Shown here in pieces: positions 42,956 through 52,362 of a stretch of DNA of 64,000 nucleotides. The number at the start of each line of letters is the position of its first letter. Position 1 is the first letter of the stretch. Source of the DNA: an uncultured Muribaculaceae bacterium (lineage in GTDB: Bacteria; Bacteroidota; Bacteroidia; Bacteroidales; Muribaculaceae); NCBI GenBank assembly GCA_910578395.1, contig CAJTPZ010000003.1, positions 20,012 through 84,011 on the forward strand, in the 5' to 3' direction. Under the pieces are notes generated by a model. It had not been told where the DNA came from, did no database searches, and saw nothing but the letters and a program-made list of their open reading frames with translations. Both the position numbers and the translations under genes were made by a program.

Positions 42956-44395
42956 TTATACCATCTTGTAGTACTGGTCCCAACCTTTGCGTGGTGGAAC
43001 ACCTGTGAGCATTGCGTTGGCAAAGGCATTGTTGGTGATCTGCTTTGTACGCGGATCAAAGAACAACTGGGTGTTTAGGCGCTGAGCAAGCACACCGAGA
43101 CAGAATACCTGGCTCAACACACCGTTGATCTCAAACGGAGAACGGGTTTTCTCAATACCCTGGCAGGCAAGAAGGAAGTTCTCAAAATGGTTTGACGGAC
43201 TCTTTGGAATTTCAGGCAGACTGCCGGCCATTTCTTTTGCTTTATCCTCTGGAATTATTTTGAGCGTGCTGCCATGGCTACCACCTTTGAAGATAAGGTC
43301 TTTTGAATAGATGATCTTTCCTGGGCTGAGTTTGGCGTTGGCTCCGTCGGCAAAGTTTGTGGATGGAACGTCGGCAGCAGCGACAGCACCACCGTATCCT
43401 GCCGGAAGCGGCGGTAGGTTGTCAAGACCATCGTACCATGTCACATCGACCGGCGGCATACTCTTGCGGGCCGGGAATCGGAACAGTATCGTAGATGAAT
43501 ACGGGAAGAAGTAGTCATTGTGACCGTTGGCATAGAGCATATTGATCTCATATGGGAGGCCAAGCTCAAGAAACTCGTGGGCTGTGTCAAGAATGTGTGC
43601 ACCCCAGTCGCCAAGAGCACCCATTCCGAAGTCATACCAGCAACGCCATTGCCCCATGTGGAAATCGTCATGATAGTCATGGTGGTTGGCCGTTCCGAGC
43701 CATGTGTCCCAATCGAGATCAGGAGGAAGCTGCCGACCAGCCGGGAACCGGTCCATGTTTGAATCCCATTTATGCCATCGGCGTGGTTCGTTCATGTGGG
43801 CTGTGATTGCTGTCACATCCTTGATGATACCGGCTTCAAGCCATGTCTTGAACTGGAAATAGTTTGCTTCGGAGTGTCCCTGATTGCCCACTTGTGTGAC
43901 CTGACCTGGGCGGTTTTTGGCCGCTTGCATGAGCAACTCGGCTTCGTAGAATGTTCGGGCAAGAGGTTTTTCCACATAGACGTGTTTCCCTTCGGAGAGC
44001 GCGAGCATACTTATGGGGAAGTGGGAGAAGTCGGGTGTGGCGATGGCTACAGCGTCAAAAGTATTGCCGGCTTCGTCAAACATCTTACGGAAATCCTTGA
44101 ACCGTTTTGCGTTCGGATACATCGACAAGACTTTCTGTGTATGTTTTGCTCCGAGATCCACGTCGCAGAGTGCGACCACATCGACCATGCCTGTTTTAGC
44201 GAAGTCGTTTATGATCTGTTCGCCGCGGTTGCCTATTCCGATATAGGCAATCTTTACCTTACCGCCCTTCGGTGACGACGCGCCGGCAGCAGCCGGTTTA
44301 TCGGCTGCGCTGGCTATCATGTCGACACCACCGATCGCCATACCGACCGATGCAAGGGAGACATTTTTTAGAAATTCACGTCTGGTGGTTGCCAT
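42956..44395 (-). CDS. Periplasmic Gfo/Idh/MocA oxidoreductase, Tat-type signal
   Basis: 479 residues. The N-terminus (MATTRREFLKNVSLASVGMA) has the twin-arginine RREFLK motif and a hydrophobic region, so the enzyme is exported folded, probably with its nicotinamide cofactor. The Rossmann domain has KIAYIGIGNRGEQIINDFAK and GKHVYVEKPLART (EKP motif). The C-terminal part (res ~190-479) is the larger GH109-like form, with WRCWYDFGMGALGDWGAHIL. It is upstream of, and 15 nt from, the DUF1080 gene. Together they fit oxidation of a glycoside at C3 and cleavage of the product. The M16 gene ends 32 nt upstream. Confidence 0.88.
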   Translation of the reverse strand: MATTRREFLKNVSLASVGMAIGGVDMIASAADKPAAAGASSPKGGKVKIAYIGIGNRGEQIINDFAKTGMVDVVALCDVDLGAKHTQKVLSMYPNAKRFKDFRKMFDEAGNTFDAVAIATPDFSHFPISMLALSEGKHVYVEKPLARTFYEAELLMQAAKNRPGQVTQVGNQGHSEANYFQFKTWLEAGIIKDVTAITAHMNEPRRWHKWDSNMDRFPAGRQLPPDLDWDTWLGTANHHDYHDDFHMGQWRCWYDFGMGALGDWGAHILDTAHEFLELGLPYEINMLYANGHNDYFFPYSSTILFRFPARKSMPPVDVTWYDGLDNLPPLPAGYGGAVAAADVPSTNFADGANAKLSPGKIIYSKDLIFKGGSHGSTLKIIPEDKAKEMAGSLPEIPKSPSNHFENFLLACQGIEKTRSPFEINGVLSQVFCLGVLAQRLNTQLFFDPRTKQITNNAFANAMLTGVPPRKGWDQYYKMV

Positions 44396-44427
44396 GGTGT
44401 TGATTGGTTTTAATTTTGGTTATTAAG

Positions 44428-47250
44428 TTATTTGTTATCTGTTTCTTTAGGATCAAGAATGATTACATGGTAGTTGTTCTGTTTCTGTAGTCTTGACATG
44501 AAATCGGTAACATCTGATGGAGTGAGCGACTGGTAAAGCTCTATGATGCCGTTCATTGTATCGATTCCAGGCACTGCCTCGGCGAGTACTATAGCATTAC
44601 GCCATGATTCGTTTTTCTCGAGGTTTTCTCTGGCATTCTTTATCATGTATTCAATGACACTGGCAAACTCTTCCTGACTGATATTTTTCGTCATGTCATC
44701 AAACTGGTCAGCGATGTACCCCAGAACCTCGTCCTTCATTTCAGGTTTCATGGGGAATATCGACTGTAAGATGGCGTTGGACCCGCCCAAAGGAGCCATT
44801 GATCCAGATGCAGAGATTGAATATACGGCGCCCATTTCTTCACGCACAGTGCCGATAAGACGTTTGCTCATGATCTGTCCGGCAATGGAAGCGAGAGCAC
44901 GGTCACGCACACTATAGGGTATATCGGCGCTGGATATGATTGCCACATAAGTCTGCGGTGTCTGCATTTCCATTTTTTCGACAACAGTTGCAGAACCTTT
45001 GGCTATGTCAAGCGAAGGAACGTCTTTCGGATTGGCTTTTTGTGAGGCTTTGCCGGGGAGCACTGCAAGATACTTTTCTACAAGAGGCTTCAGTGTTGCG
45101 GTATTGACGTTGCCGACAAATATAAATGTGTAGTCAGCAGCATTTTCAGTCATCGATTTAAGTATGGTTAGAATTTCCTCGCGTGAAGCTTTGGTCGCTG
45201 CATCAGTGTTGATCATGCCACGTCGTGGGTCATTATAAATCGATTTTGTTAGAAGCTCAGAGAACTTGTAGTTAGGAGTGGCCTCCTGATTGGCAAGCAT
45301 TGCTTTTATGGCAGATATCTGTGAGTCGTATTCTTTTTCATCGAGCGACGGACATGTGAACACATTATAGATAAACTCCATGAGGACAGGAAGATCTTTT
45401 GGAGTCGACTCGCCTGACAATTCTCTTTCGTAAGCCGATATATGCGGAGTGAGGCTTATTTTCTTGCCTGACAGGTATTTTTCAGTATCACTTGCCGTGT
45501 AATCTCCAAATCCGAGTTTCTCAAAGGCGTAGGGCATGACAATAAGGTTGGCGGCTTGAGATGCCGGTATTTCCGACGATCCTCCGGCTGCAAAGGCCGA
45601 GAACAGAATCTGGTCTTCCTTGAACTTGGTCGGCTTTAGGATAACTTTGGCCCCGTTGGATAGAGTCCATTCCGTGGCATCCCATTGTGACAGCTGTTTT
45701 TCAGAAACGATCTTGCCTGGAGCGGGAAGGTTTTTGACAAACGGATCATCACGTGTTTCATCGACATAGGGCTGTATGTCCTCTTTGTCGACTGCCTCCA
45801 TAGCATCGGCAAGCTGTTGTTCTGTAGGGACGGTGTAGCCCTCTGCTTCAGGTATAAATACCATGACGATACGGTTGTCGGCTGTTACCATCTTTTTAAG
45901 TGCGCTATTGATAGCAGCAAGAGGAAGCTGCGGAACCATGAACTGGGCGAATTTCCATTCTGTCTCAATTCCAGGTGACGCTTCTCCGTCAATGAAATGA
46001 CGCACATATTCTTTGACATATTTTCCCGACTCAACGTTTGCACGGTTGTTATATGCAGATTCAAGTGTTGACATATATTCTGCCTTTGCGCGTTCAAATT
46101 CGCTGGCAGTGATGCCTCCGATGGCGGCACGGAGCATTTCACGATAGATGGCAGACAATGCAACCGGGATCTCATTGTTTTTAGGCAGGGCTGCGATTCC
46201 AAGCATGTCTTTGGTTTTTGCAAGAACGAATTCTCCATAGCTTGCGCTTGCGGCAGCAAAAGGGGCATCGGGTTTAGAGGCTATGTCGTTAAGGCGCTCA
46301 TTGAGTACATGGCTTATTACATATGTCAGGAACGTCGATGCGAGTTCGGCCTGTGTGCCTTTGATTTCTGCCGGCAGGGCATCCTGCTTGACCATGAATT
46401 CAACGACAGGATTGCTCAGCTCCTTATCGCTTCCTATGGCATAGATGGTGCCTTTGGTGTCGGGAACGGGGAAATAAACGCGCTCTTTTACGATATCGGG
46501 CATTTTTATAGGAGCGAAAGTCTGTGCAATTTTCTTCTCCATAAGATCTACGTCAATATCACCTACCACAATAATTCCTTGTTGGTCGGGGCGATACCAT
46601 GTTTCATAATAGTCGCGTATTTCCTGTGGCTTGAAGTTGTCAATTACGTCGATAGTGCCGATCGGAAGACGATAGCCATAGCGGCTGTCGGGATATATCT
46701 CCGGAAGAAGTTTCTCAAGTATACGCATTTGTCCGACCATGCTACGGCGCCATTCCTGATGGATAACTCCACGCTCCTTATCAATTTCCTTAGGGTCAAG
46801 AGTTAGACCGTCTGCCCAGTCATGGAGAATGAGGAGAACAGAGTCGACTACACTTTCACTTGCTACAGGTACATTTGAGATGTTGTAGACAGTCTCGTCG
46901 ATTGATGTATAGGCATTGAGGTTTGCGCCGAATTTAACACCTATACCTTCCAGCCAGCTGACAAGGGAATTTCCAGGGAAGTTTTCGGTTCCGTTGAAAC
47001 ACATGTGCTCAAGGAAGTGTGCGAGACCACGCTGGTTATCTTCTTCGAGTATTGATCCAACTTTCTGCGCGATATAGAAATCGGCCTGTCCTTTGGGTTT
47101 TTCGTTATGCCGTATGTAGTATGTAAGGCCGTTGGGGAGTTTGCCATATCTTACCTGCGGGTCAAGTGGCATTTTGGGTAGTTGTTGCGCTATTGTCTGC
47201 ATTGAGCCGAAGCATAAAGCAGCGAATAACCAAATTAATAATTTCTTCAT
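44428..47250 (-). CDS. M16-family (insulinase-like) periplasmic zinc protease
   Basis: 940 residues with a signal peptide (MKKLLIWLFAALCFGSMQTIA). The inverted zinc motif HFLEH lies at 78-82 and the distal Glu region follows (KEIDKERGVIHQEWRRSM). The C-terminal half is a second M16 domain without an HxxEH, the usual inactive partner (VNTATLKPLVEKYLAVLPG). Four M16 folds form a clamshell that degrades peptides. Fits peptide nutrition or clearance in the periplasm. A TATATTTG element lies at 47287-47294 upstream; a 3-keto-glycoside pair follows downstream but is probably independent. Confidence 0.95.
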   Translation of the reverse strand: MKKLLIWLFAALCFGSMQTIAQQLPKMPLDPQVRYGKLPNGLTYYIRHNEKPKGQADFYIAQKVGSILEEDNQRGLAHFLEHMCFNGTENFPGNSLVSWLEGIGVKFGANLNAYTSIDETVYNISNVPVASESVVDSVLLILHDWADGLTLDPKEIDKERGVIHQEWRRSMVGQMRILEKLLPEIYPDSRYGYRLPIGTIDVIDNFKPQEIRDYYETWYRPDQQGIIVVGDIDVDLMEKKIAQTFAPIKMPDIVKERVYFPVPDTKGTIYAIGSDKELSNPVVEFMVKQDALPAEIKGTQAELASTFLTYVISHVLNERLNDIASKPDAPFAAASASYGEFVLAKTKDMLGIAALPKNNEIPVALSAIYREMLRAAIGGITASEFERAKAEYMSTLESAYNNRANVESGKYVKEYVRHFIDGEASPGIETEWKFAQFMVPQLPLAAINSALKKMVTADNRIVMVFIPEAEGYTVPTEQQLADAMEAVDKEDIQPYVDETRDDPFVKNLPAPGKIVSEKQLSQWDATEWTLSNGAKVILKPTKFKEDQILFSAFAAGGSSEIPASQAANLIVMPYAFEKLGFGDYTASDTEKYLSGKKISLTPHISAYERELSGESTPKDLPVLMEFIYNVFTCPSLDEKEYDSQISAIKAMLANQEATPNYKFSELLTKSIYNDPRRGMINTDAATKASREEILTILKSMTENAADYTFIFVGNVNTATLKPLVEKYLAVLPGKASQKANPKDVPSLDIAKGSATVVEKMEMQTPQTYVAIISSADIPYSVRDRALASIAGQIMSKRLIGTVREEMGAVYSISASGSMAPLGGSNAILQSIFPMKPEMKDEVLGYIADQFDDMTKNISQEEFASVIEYMIKNARENLEKNESWRNAIVLAEAVPGIDTMNGIIELYQSLTPSDVTDFMSRLQKQNNYHVIILDPKETDNK

Positions 47251-47286
47251 ACCTTTTAATGAAATATGTGGATTTACTTATTTTTA

Positions 47287-47294
47287 CAAATATA
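47287..47294 (-). promoter_or_regulatory. -7 element of the M16 protease promoter
   Basis: Minus strand TATATTTG matches TAnnTTTG, 37 nt before the start at 47250. No clear TTTG at 19-21 nt. Confidence 0.4.
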
Positions 47295-47422
47295 AGTAGA
47301 ATATTCGATGAAAAGAATAGCGATTGTCTTGCAAAGTAAGGTGTGCGGTGGCGAAGCCAATTCTTTGAATCAAATATAAACAGAATATACTTTGTAACAA
47401 GATAATATGGTTTATTAAAAAA

Positions 47423-47458
47423 GCCGGGAGCTTATTGCTATTGCAACAAGCTCCCGGT
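47423..47458 (-). terminator. Terminator after the serine palmitoyltransferase gene
   Basis: CCGGGAGCTT pairs with AAGCTCCCGG (10 bp, 14-nt loop). On the minus strand it runs into CTTTTTTAATAA. Lies 21 nt past the stop at 47479. Confidence 0.85.
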
Positions 47459-47478
47459 ATAAGTATAGCGATTTCGTC

Positions 47479-48678
47479 TTAATCAAGCAACAGCCCGTTT
47501 TTCTTGAATACTTTTTCGATTTTATCGAGGGCGTATTCAACCTGCTCCTGAGTGTGTGTTGCCATGAGGCTGAAGCGGATAAGTGTGTCGTGGGGGGCGA
47601 CAGCCGGCGAAACAACAGGATTTACAAATATGCCTTCATCCAGGAGGTCACGGGTAATTGTAAATGTCTTGAAGTTGTCACGGATAAAGAGCGGGATAAT
47701 CGGGGTGGATGTGTTTCCGATCTCACATCCCATTTTCCTGAATCCGTCAAGGGCGAAGTTGGTGAGTTTCCACAGTTGATCCTGCCTTTCGGGCTCAGCC
47801 TGCATGATTTCCAGAGCTTTGAGTGCAGCCGCTGTCGAAGCAGGTGTAATAGAAGCCGTGAATATGTAGGAACGTGAGTGGTGACGCAGGAAATTGGTGA
47901 TCTCTTTATCGGTTGCGATGAATCCGCCAAGCGAAGCAAATGACTTGGAGAATGTACCCATGATAAGGTCGACTTTGTCGGTCACGCCGAAGTGATCGCA
48001 TGTTCCGCGGCCACCGCGGCCAAACACACCGATTCCGTGAGCTTCATCGACCATCACGCTTGCATTGTATTTCTCGGCAAGGCGTGTGATTTCAGGAAGA
48101 TTGGCAACATCGCCCTCCATAGAGAAAACGCCATCGGTAACGATGAGTTTTACTTTATCGGGGTCGCACTTCTGGAGCTGTTTTTCAAGAGACTCCATGT
48201 CGTTGTGCTTGTATTTGAGCGACTGGGAAAATGAAAGACGACGGCCTTCAATGATCGAAGCGTGATCCTGTTCGTCCCAGATTATATAGTCTTCGCGCCC
48301 GGTCAGGGTCGACACTACTCCGAGATTAACCTCAAATCCGGTAGAATAGATCATTACATCCTCTTTACCGATGTATTGGGCTATGGCATGTTCGAGTTCC
48401 TTGTGAAGGTCGAGTGTGCCATTGAGAAACGGAGAGCCGGCGCATCCGGTTCCATATTTTTTTGTGGCCTCAATCGCGGCTTCTTTAATACGCGGATCGT
48501 TGACAAGTCCGGTATAGCAGTTTGAGCCGAACATCAGCACCTTTTTCCCGTTGATGATAACCTCGGGATCCTGCTCGCTGGATATAGCCCTGAAATAGGG
48601 ATATATTCCGGCCGCCATTGCCTCCTGAGGAGCTGTGTATTGTGCAAGTTTATTTTGCAGTAGATTGGTCTTGGCCAT
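47479..48678 (-). CDS. spt: Serine palmitoyltransferase-type PLP enzyme
   Basis: 399 residues, alpha-oxoamine synthase family. Clear features are MFGSNCYTGLVNDPRIK, GSPFLNGTLDLHKELE, the aspartate and histidine of VMVDEAHGIGVFG (Asp211, His214) and the PLP lysine in GTFSKSFASLGG (Lys245). The sequence resembles the Bacteroides serine palmitoyltransferase that joins serine and an acyl-CoA/ACP to start sphingolipid synthesis; 2-amino-3-ketobutyrate CoA ligase is the nearest alternative, though no threonine dehydrogenase gene is nearby. Cytoplasmic. It has its own terminator; the zinc-ribbon gene upstream is 86 nt away. Confidence 0.88.
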   Translation of the reverse strand: MAKTNLLQNKLAQYTAPQEAMAAGIYPYFRAISSEQDPEVIINGKKVLMFGSNCYTGLVNDPRIKEAAIEATKKYGTGCAGSPFLNGTLDLHKELEHAIAQYIGKEDVMIYSTGFEVNLGVVSTLTGREDYIIWDEQDHASIIEGRRLSFSQSLKYKHNDMESLEKQLQKCDPDKVKLIVTDGVFSMEGDVANLPEITRLAEKYNASVMVDEAHGIGVFGRGGRGTCDHFGVTDKVDLIMGTFSKSFASLGGFIATDKEITNFLRHHSRSYIFTASITPASTAAALKALEIMQAEPERQDQLWKLTNFALDGFRKMGCEIGNTSTPIIPLFIRDNFKTFTITRDLLDEGIFVNPVVSPAVAPHDTLIRFSLMATHTQEQVEYALDKIEKVFKKNGLLLD

Positions 48679-48764
48679 TGGGATCTTCCTTAATGGATGT
48701 GATATGTGTTAAGAGATACTGTCATAACTTCGCATAATTTCTGCAAAGTATGAAACCGGTATAT

Positions 48765-49532
48765 TTATGCTTCGGTTTCGTTGTCGGTAAGCTCCGGATC
48801 TATGATAATACGGCCGCAATACTCGCAGACAATAATCTTTTTGTGCATTCTTATTTCGAGTTGCTTCTGCGGCGGGATGCGGTTAAAGCAGCCTCCGCAT
48901 GCGTCACGCTGTATGGTGACTACAGCAAGACCGTTGCGGGCATTTTCGCGTACGCGCTTGAATGCCTTGAGCGTGCGCTCGTCAATAGATGGCTCGAGTG
49001 CGAGAGCCTGTTCGGTAAGACGCTCTTCGTCGACTTTTGTCTCGGAAATGATCTGCTCCAGTTCTTTTCTTTTATCAGCAAGAATGTGGTTCTGGTCCTC
49101 AAGTTTTTCTTGGGTTGCCGAGATCTCTGCTTTGCGTGTGTCGATTATGCGTGCGAATTCGTTGAGATGCTTCTCAGCAAGTTCAATTTCAAGTGACTGG
49201 AACTCGATCTCTTTTGTAAGCAGATCGTATTCACGGTTGTTACGCACATTGTCGAGTTGCTCTTTGTACTTAGCGATTTTATCATGGGCTTCCTCGATTT
49301 TCGCTTTCTCGGAAGCAGAGCGCCGTGTAAGGTCGTCGATTTCTCCCGAATAATTGCGGATGCGTGTGTTTAGACCTTCGATCTGGTCTTCCATGTCTTT
49401 CACTTCAAGAGGCAGTTCGCCGCGAAGAGCCTTGATACGGTCGATTTCCGTGTTGATAGCCTGAAGGTGATAGAGGGTCTTGAGACGCTCCTCCATGGTC
49501 AGTGACTCGCTTTTTGTCTTTTCAGCTGACAT
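48765..49532 (-). CDS. Coiled-coil protein with C4 zinc ribbon
   Basis: 255 residues. Residues ~10-190 are a long helical hairpin coiled coil (ALRGELPLEVKDMEDQIEGL, IAKYKEQLDNVRNNREYDLL), and residues ~210-245 are a C4 zinc ribbon: CGGCFNRIPPQKQLEIR and IVCEYCGRIIIDPE. The family (CT398-like; pfam zf-RING_7) occurs beside Nif3-like proteins in many bacteria, as here with 6 nt between the two genes. The function is not established; nucleic-acid or secretion-related roles have been proposed for relatives. It ends 86 nt before spt. Confidence 0.88.
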   Translation of the reverse strand: MSAEKTKSESLTMEERLKTLYHLQAINTEIDRIKALRGELPLEVKDMEDQIEGLNTRIRNYSGEIDDLTRRSASEKAKIEEAHDKIAKYKEQLDNVRNNREYDLLTKEIEFQSLEIELAEKHLNEFARIIDTRKAEISATQEKLEDQNHILADKRKELEQIISETKVDEERLTEQALALEPSIDERTLKAFKRVRENARNGLAVVTIQRDACGGCFNRIPPQKQLEIRMHKKIIVCEYCGRIIIDPELTDNETEA

Positions 49533-49538
49533 TTATAT

Positions 49539-50348
49539 TTACAGATAAGTTATCGGGTTTTTTTCTGTCTCGGAATAATAGAGTGCAAAGTTAGGAAATT
49601 TTTTATGAATTAGGTTATAAAAAATCTCTTTTGCACAATATTCGGTCTCATAATGGCCCAGATCTATCGTCATGATGGCATGGGCATGGTCAAGAAACTG
49701 GTTATGCTTCACATCGGCCGTGATCATGACGTCGGCACCTGCGTCTGCGGCAATCGGTATGTATTCAGCACCGGCACCTCCGCATATCGCCACACGTTTT
49801 ATTGTTTTGTCTTGGGCGGGTATGCCGGAGCAGCGTGCTATCTGTGCGTCGCATACCTGCTTGACTTTACCGATGAATTCTATAGCAGGAACCGGGTAGG
49901 GGAGATCTCCTATAACGCCGAGGCCGACTTCGCCTCTGCCGGGTTCGTCGCAACTGTGGTCAAGAGTGTGCGCATTCGCAAGACCGAGCTTTTCGGCAAG
50001 ATGCCATGATATACCACCAGGCGCACTGTCAAGCGCTGTGTGTGACGAATAGACTGCAACTCCGGCGCGCAGTGACGCTATAGCTGTGAGATCAACTCTG
50101 TCTGTTCCTGTGAGCCTCTTGGTTGCCTTGAATAGAAGCGGGTGATGGGTAATGATAAGATTACAGCCTTTGTTTTTGGCTTCGTCAATTATTTCAGGTG
50201 TCGCATCAATGCATAGAAGCGCACCGGTGCATGGATCCTGCGATTGACCGGGCAGCATTGTCTGCCACCCGGTGTTGTCGTAGGATTCTTGCCATGAAGG
50301 ACGGGCAAAATCTTCAATGGTTTCTATGATCTGTGCGATTGTAGGCAT
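49539..50348 (-). CDS. Nif3-like dinuclear metal-centre protein
   Basis: 269 residues, the short Nif3/YbgI form. Family motifs: YDNTGWQTMLPGQ near the start, IITHHPLLFKATKRL with metal-binding His pair, AVYSSHTALDSAPGG, VAICGGAGAEYI and DLGHYETEYCAKEI. The proteins form toroidal hexamers; YbgI-type members may be GTP cyclohydrolase-like or hydrolases, but the true reaction is unsettled. It lies between aspS (3 nt upstream) and the zinc-ribbon gene (6 nt downstream), so all three are probably one operon. Confidence 0.92.
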   Translation of the reverse strand: MPTIAQIIETIEDFARPSWQESYDNTGWQTMLPGQSQDPCTGALLCIDATPEIIDEAKNKGCNLIITHHPLLFKATKRLTGTDRVDLTAIASLRAGVAVYSSHTALDSAPGGISWHLAEKLGLANAHTLDHSCDEPGRGEVGLGVIGDLPYPVPAIEFIGKVKQVCDAQIARCSGIPAQDKTIKRVAICGGAGAEYIPIAADAGADVMITADVKHNQFLDHAHAIMTIDLGHYETEYCAKEIFYNLIHKKFPNFALYYSETEKNPITYL

Positions 50349-50351
50349 CGG

Positions 50352-52109
50352 TCAGGCTTCGTCGATTACTGCAAGTGAAAGTTCGTCGAGCTGCTTTTGA
50401 TCGAGTGTTGACGGTGCGTCGAGCATTACGTCGCGTCCGCTGTTGTTTTTGGGGAATGCAATGCAGTCACGTATACTGTCGAGTCCGGCCATGAGTGATA
50501 CCCATCGGTCGAGACCATAGGCGAGACCTCCGTGAGGCGGTGCCCCGTAGGTAAATGCATTCATTAGGAATCCGAATTGTTCACGCGCTTTCTCAGGTGT
50601 GAAGCCTAAAATGTCAAACATTTTTGCCTGAAGCTGTGAATCGTGTATACGTATTGATCCACCTCCTACTTCGACACCATTGATCACCATATCGTATGCA
50701 TCGGCTCTGACTGCTGCCGGGTTTGTGTCGAGAAGTGGTATGTCCTCATCCTTGGGGTGTGTGAATGGGTGGTGCATTGCCATGAGACGGTTTTCTTCTT
50801 CGCTCCATTCAAACATCGGGAAATCAACGATCCAAAGACAAGAAAAGACATTTTTGTCACGAAGGCCAAGACGGTTGCCCATCTCCAGGCGTAACTCCCC
50901 AAGCTGTTTGCGTGTTTTCATCACGTCATCGCCGCTGAGAATGAGAATGAGATCTCCTGGTTTTGCATCCATCTTAGCTTTGAGTTGCTGCAGTGTCTCC
51001 TGTGTGTAGAATTTGTCGACACTTGATTTGACGTTTCCGTCAGATTCAACTCGGGCATATACCATGCCTTTTGCTCCGATCTGTGGACGCTTGACCCATT
51101 CGGTGAGTTGGTCGATTTGCTTACGGGTATAGGATGCCGCACCTTCCACGCATATTCCACCGATATATGCGGCATTGTCGAATACGCTGAATCCGTGTCC
51201 CTTGAGTATGTCATCAAGTTCGACAAAGGTCATGCCGAAGCGGGTGTCAGGTTTGTCGCTGCCATAGAGGCTCATGGCGTCAGCCCAAGTCATGCGTGGA
51301 AAATCGCCGTTGATTTCAATACCACGTATTTCTTTAAAGAGATGTTTAGCCATGCCTTCAAACATGCCTATAACATCTTCTTGCTCTACAAAGCTCATCT
51401 CACAGTCGATCTGCGTGAATTCAGGCTGGCGATCGGCCCGTAGGTCTTCGTCGCGGAAACATTTTACGATCTGGAAGTAGCGATCCATTCCAGCCACCAT
51501 GAGAAGCTGTTTGAGTGTCTGTGGAGACTGTGGCAGTGCGTAGAATTGACCGTGGTTCATGCGTGAAGGCACTACAAAGTCGCGTGCACCCTCAGGTGTC
51601 GAGCCGATGAGCATCGGAGTCTCGATTTCCAGGAATCCTTTGCTGTCAAGGTAACGCCGAACCTCCATTGTCATGCGATGACGAAGCTCGATGTTGTATC
51701 TTACCGGATTACGTCGAAGATCAAGATAACGGTATTTCATGCGAAGATCATCGCCTCCGTCACTCTCGTCTTCAATTGTAAATGGCGGAACTGCACTTGT
51801 ATTCAGTACATTGACTTCTGAAGCTTCGATTTCGATATCGCCTGTCGGGATTTTGGAGTTTTTGTTTGTGCGTTCTGTGACAACACCTGTAATCTGAACG
51901 ACAAACTCGCGTCCAAGCTGGTTGGCTGTGTCCTTAAGACTGGAGTTGACTTCGGTGTTGAATACTATCTGAGTGATGCCATAACGGTCACGGAGGTCAA
52001 TAAATGTCATTCCTCCCATTTTGCGGATGCGCTGCACCCATCCGGCGAGCGTCACGTTTTCTCCGACGTTGGCGATGCGAAGCTCGCCGCAAGTCTTGTT
52101 ACGGAACAT
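50352..52109 (-). CDS. aspS: Aspartyl-tRNA synthetase
   Basis: 585 residues, the bacterial class II form with the GAD insertion. N-terminal OB fold (LAGWVQRIRKMGGMTFIDLR), class II motifs with CFRDEDLRADRQPEFTQIDC and the motif 3 segment GGLAYGLDRWVSLMAG. Attaches aspartate to tRNA(Asp). It heads a short operon with the Nif3-like and zinc-ribbon genes. The region upstream (52110-52210) has a TATTTTTG element at 52209-52216 on the minus strand and a small GC-rich hairpin (GGCC with GGCC) in the leader. Confidence 0.97.
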   Translation of the reverse strand: MFRNKTCGELRIANVGENVTLAGWVQRIRKMGGMTFIDLRDRYGITQIVFNTEVNSSLKDTANQLGREFVVQITGVVTERTNKNSKIPTGDIEIEASEVNVLNTSAVPPFTIEDESDGGDDLRMKYRYLDLRRNPVRYNIELRHRMTMEVRRYLDSKGFLEIETPMLIGSTPEGARDFVVPSRMNHGQFYALPQSPQTLKQLLMVAGMDRYFQIVKCFRDEDLRADRQPEFTQIDCEMSFVEQEDVIGMFEGMAKHLFKEIRGIEINGDFPRMTWADAMSLYGSDKPDTRFGMTFVELDDILKGHGFSVFDNAAYIGGICVEGAASYTRKQIDQLTEWVKRPQIGAKGMVYARVESDGNVKSSVDKFYTQETLQQLKAKMDAKPGDLILILSGDDVMKTRKQLGELRLEMGNRLGLRDKNVFSCLWIVDFPMFEWSEEENRLMAMHHPFTHPKDEDIPLLDTNPAAVRADAYDMVINGVEVGGGSIRIHDSQLQAKMFDILGFTPEKAREQFGFLMNAFTYGAPPHGGLAYGLDRWVSLMAGLDSIRDCIAFPKNNSGRDVMLDAPSTLDQKQLDELSLAVIDEA

Positions 52110-52208
52110 ATGCGTATCTTTAGTTGTAAGTCATTGGTTTATCTGACCATCATGGCATAATAAAGGCCTTTGTCGGCCAATATGTGTCCTTGTGTGGTTT
52201 TTATATTG

Positions 52209-52216
52209 CAAAAATA
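52209..52216 (-). promoter_or_regulatory. -7 element of the aspS promoter
   Basis: Minus strand TATTTTTG; an ATTG at 22 nt further upstream may be the -33 box. Leader of about 90 nt to the aspS start. Confidence 0.45.
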
Positions 52217-52302
52217 GCGATAATTAGTGCAATTATGACAATAATATATAAAAAATCGAATTCAGATATCTTTTAGCCGAGTTTCAGTGTTGAATATAAT
52301 AA

Positions 52303-52337
52303 GAGACCGAAATACCGGAATCGGTAAAATCGGTCTC
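52303..52337 (-). terminator. Terminator of the M23/LysM gene
   Basis: GAGACCGA pairs with TCGGTCTC around a 19-nt inner segment that also folds. On the minus strand it is followed by TTATTATATT. Lies 26 nt past the stop at 52363. Confidence 0.7.
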
Positions 52338-52362
52338 TGCAATATGTGGGAAAATTGCATTT

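Noticed and set aside
48781..49353. 190-residue plus-strand ORF opposite the zinc-ribbon coiled-coil gene
   Set aside because: Ser/Arg-rich shadow of a highly charged coiled coil on the other strand; no start signals or family likeness.
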